Assembly (NCBI RefSeq): GCF_002245895.1
Contig: NZ_NPJZ01000002.1
Location: 62,001-126,000 of the forward strand
DNA length: 64,000 bases
Reading direction: 5' to 3'
DNA from: Rhodococcus sp. OK302
GTDB taxonomy: Bacteria > Actinomycetota > Actinomycetes > Mycobacteriales > Mycobacteriaceae
Below are positions 63,259 to 64,000 of the stretch, piece by piece; position 1 is the first letter of the stretch, and every line of letters starts with the position of its first letter. The translations under genes were made by a program, and so were the position numbers. The notes below the pieces were generated by a model. That model saw nothing but the letters and a program-made list of their open reading frames with translations, had not been told where the DNA came from and did no database searches.

Positions 63259-64000
63259 ATGAACAAGTACGACGTAGTGGTCATCGGCGGCAGCGCCGCC
63301 GGATTAAGCGCGGCAACCGTCTTGGCACGAGCACTCCGCAAGGTACTCGTGATCGATGCCTGCGAACCCCGCAACGCCCCAGCTGCGCATCTGCATGGCT
63401 TCTTGTCGCGAGACGGGATGACACCAGACGCACTGCTCGCTGCGGGACGCGACGAGGTCCTTTCGTTCGGCGGCGAAGTCATCCAGGGCAGGGCTACAAG
63501 CCTGGTCCGAGGAGCTGACGATGACGGTTTCGTCGTCCACTGCGACGACGAAACCGTCATCGAAGCAAGGACTGTTCTGGTAGCGACGGGTCTGCACGAT
63601 GAATTGCCCGACATCGCAGGACTGCGCGAGCAGTGGGGCATCGATGTACTGCACTGCCCGTACTGCCACGGATACGAAGTGAGAAACACTTCGATCGGCG
63701 TACTCGGTGGAGACAATCGACCGTTCACGATGCATCAGGCACTACTGATCCGTCAGTGGTCAGGCGATGTGACGTTCTTCCCGAATCAGATTGTCCTCGA
63801 CGACATAGAGCGAGAGCGGTTGACTGCGCGCGGAATTCGCATAATCGAAGGCGATATCTCACAGGTCGTGACGAAAGACGGAGGGGCGACGGGGATCGAA
63901 CTCGCAGACGGCCGCATCGAGAGCCGAGAGATTGTTTTCGTCGGGCCGAGTTTCACGCCGAACGACGAATTGCTGACGGGACTGGGGTGCACCGTCGGCG
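63259..64000 (+). CDS. Thioredoxin-reductase-like flavoprotein (partial)
   Basis: At least 247 residues, running off the right edge. The FAD-binding start YDVVVIGGSAAGLSAATVLA, VLVATGLHDELPDIAG and the redox motif HCPYCHGYE (CxxC) place it with thioredoxin reductase-like oxidoreductases, including those that oxidise dithiols in natural-product pathways. The ATG at 63259 follows GGGGGAATC. The gap 63037-63258 holds its promoter and the MarR palindrome. Confidence 0.87.
   Translation, partial: MNKYDVVVIGGSAAGLSAATVLARALRKVLVIDACEPRNAPAAHLHGFLSRDGMTPDALLAAGRDEVLSFGGEVIQGRATSLVRGADDDGFVVHCDDETVIEARTVLVATGLHDELPDIAGLREQWGIDVLHCPYCHGYEVRNTSIGVLGGDNRPFTMHQALLIRQWSGDVTFFPNQIVLDDIERERLTARGIRIIEGDISQVVTKDGGATGIELADGRIESREIVFVGPSFTPNDELLTGLGCTVG

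Overview
The window reads as high-GC actinobacterial DNA, most likely from Rhodococcus or a close relative in the Mycobacteriales. Pointers are a gamma-butyrolactone gene set arranged as described for Rhodococcus (gblA/gblR/gblE-like), an MmpS-like protein, an EspR-like regulator, a BldC-like protein, a KstR-type steroid operator and many secreted proteins and lipoproteins with typical signal peptides. No rRNA, tRNA, CRISPR array or replication origin was recognised.

Layout. 1-5.1 kb: a MacAB-like export system (permease, ATPase, periplasmic adaptor), a lipoprotein and a divergent two-component system that probably controls them. 5.1-29.7 kb is accessory and heavily rearranged. It holds IS110 and IS256 relics, an IS150-like element, an ISL3 element and an IS3 element. 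It also holds two copies of a thioesterase cassette (one decayed), an Abi_2 remnant, an integrase-like remnant, three paralogous small secreted proteins, a SUKH-type gene, peptidase E and a VOC protein. A two-gene module (large secreted protein plus lipoprotein) is duplicated; one copy has lost its promoter, start and signal peptide to the IS3 element.

29.7-37 kb is gene-poor: small proteins, an AlpA/excisionase-like gene after a one-helix membrane peptide, a secreted GSLGS protein and a BldC-like regulator. Between them lie repeated hairpin-forming intergenic elements ending in strong terminator-like hairpins. At least two families recur with compensatory stem changes, so they look like structured RNAs. 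This is the best candidate for something undescribed.

37-47 kb: an orphan sensor kinase whose response regulator is an internally deleted pseudogene, an exported protein, an EspR-like regulator, a third truncated thioesterase relic, a small hypothetical operon, a membrane protein, an Imm51-like protein, long decayed stretches and a secreted DUF11-like protein. 47.4-50 kb: the AfsA-type enzyme, the TetR-type butyrolactone receptor and an NAD-dependent epimerase/reductase, a probable quorum-signalling unit. 50.3-64 kb is mostly ordinary chromosome: a flavin monooxygenase with a KstR box but a frameshift at a C6 tract, a methyltransferase, an FMN reductase/SnoaL fusion with a divergent MerR regulator, a LysE exporter, another MerR regulator, a HIT protein, an ABC-2 exporter, a DinB-like protein, a MarR regulator and a flavoprotein running off the end.

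All family assignments come from reading the translated sequence; no database search was run.
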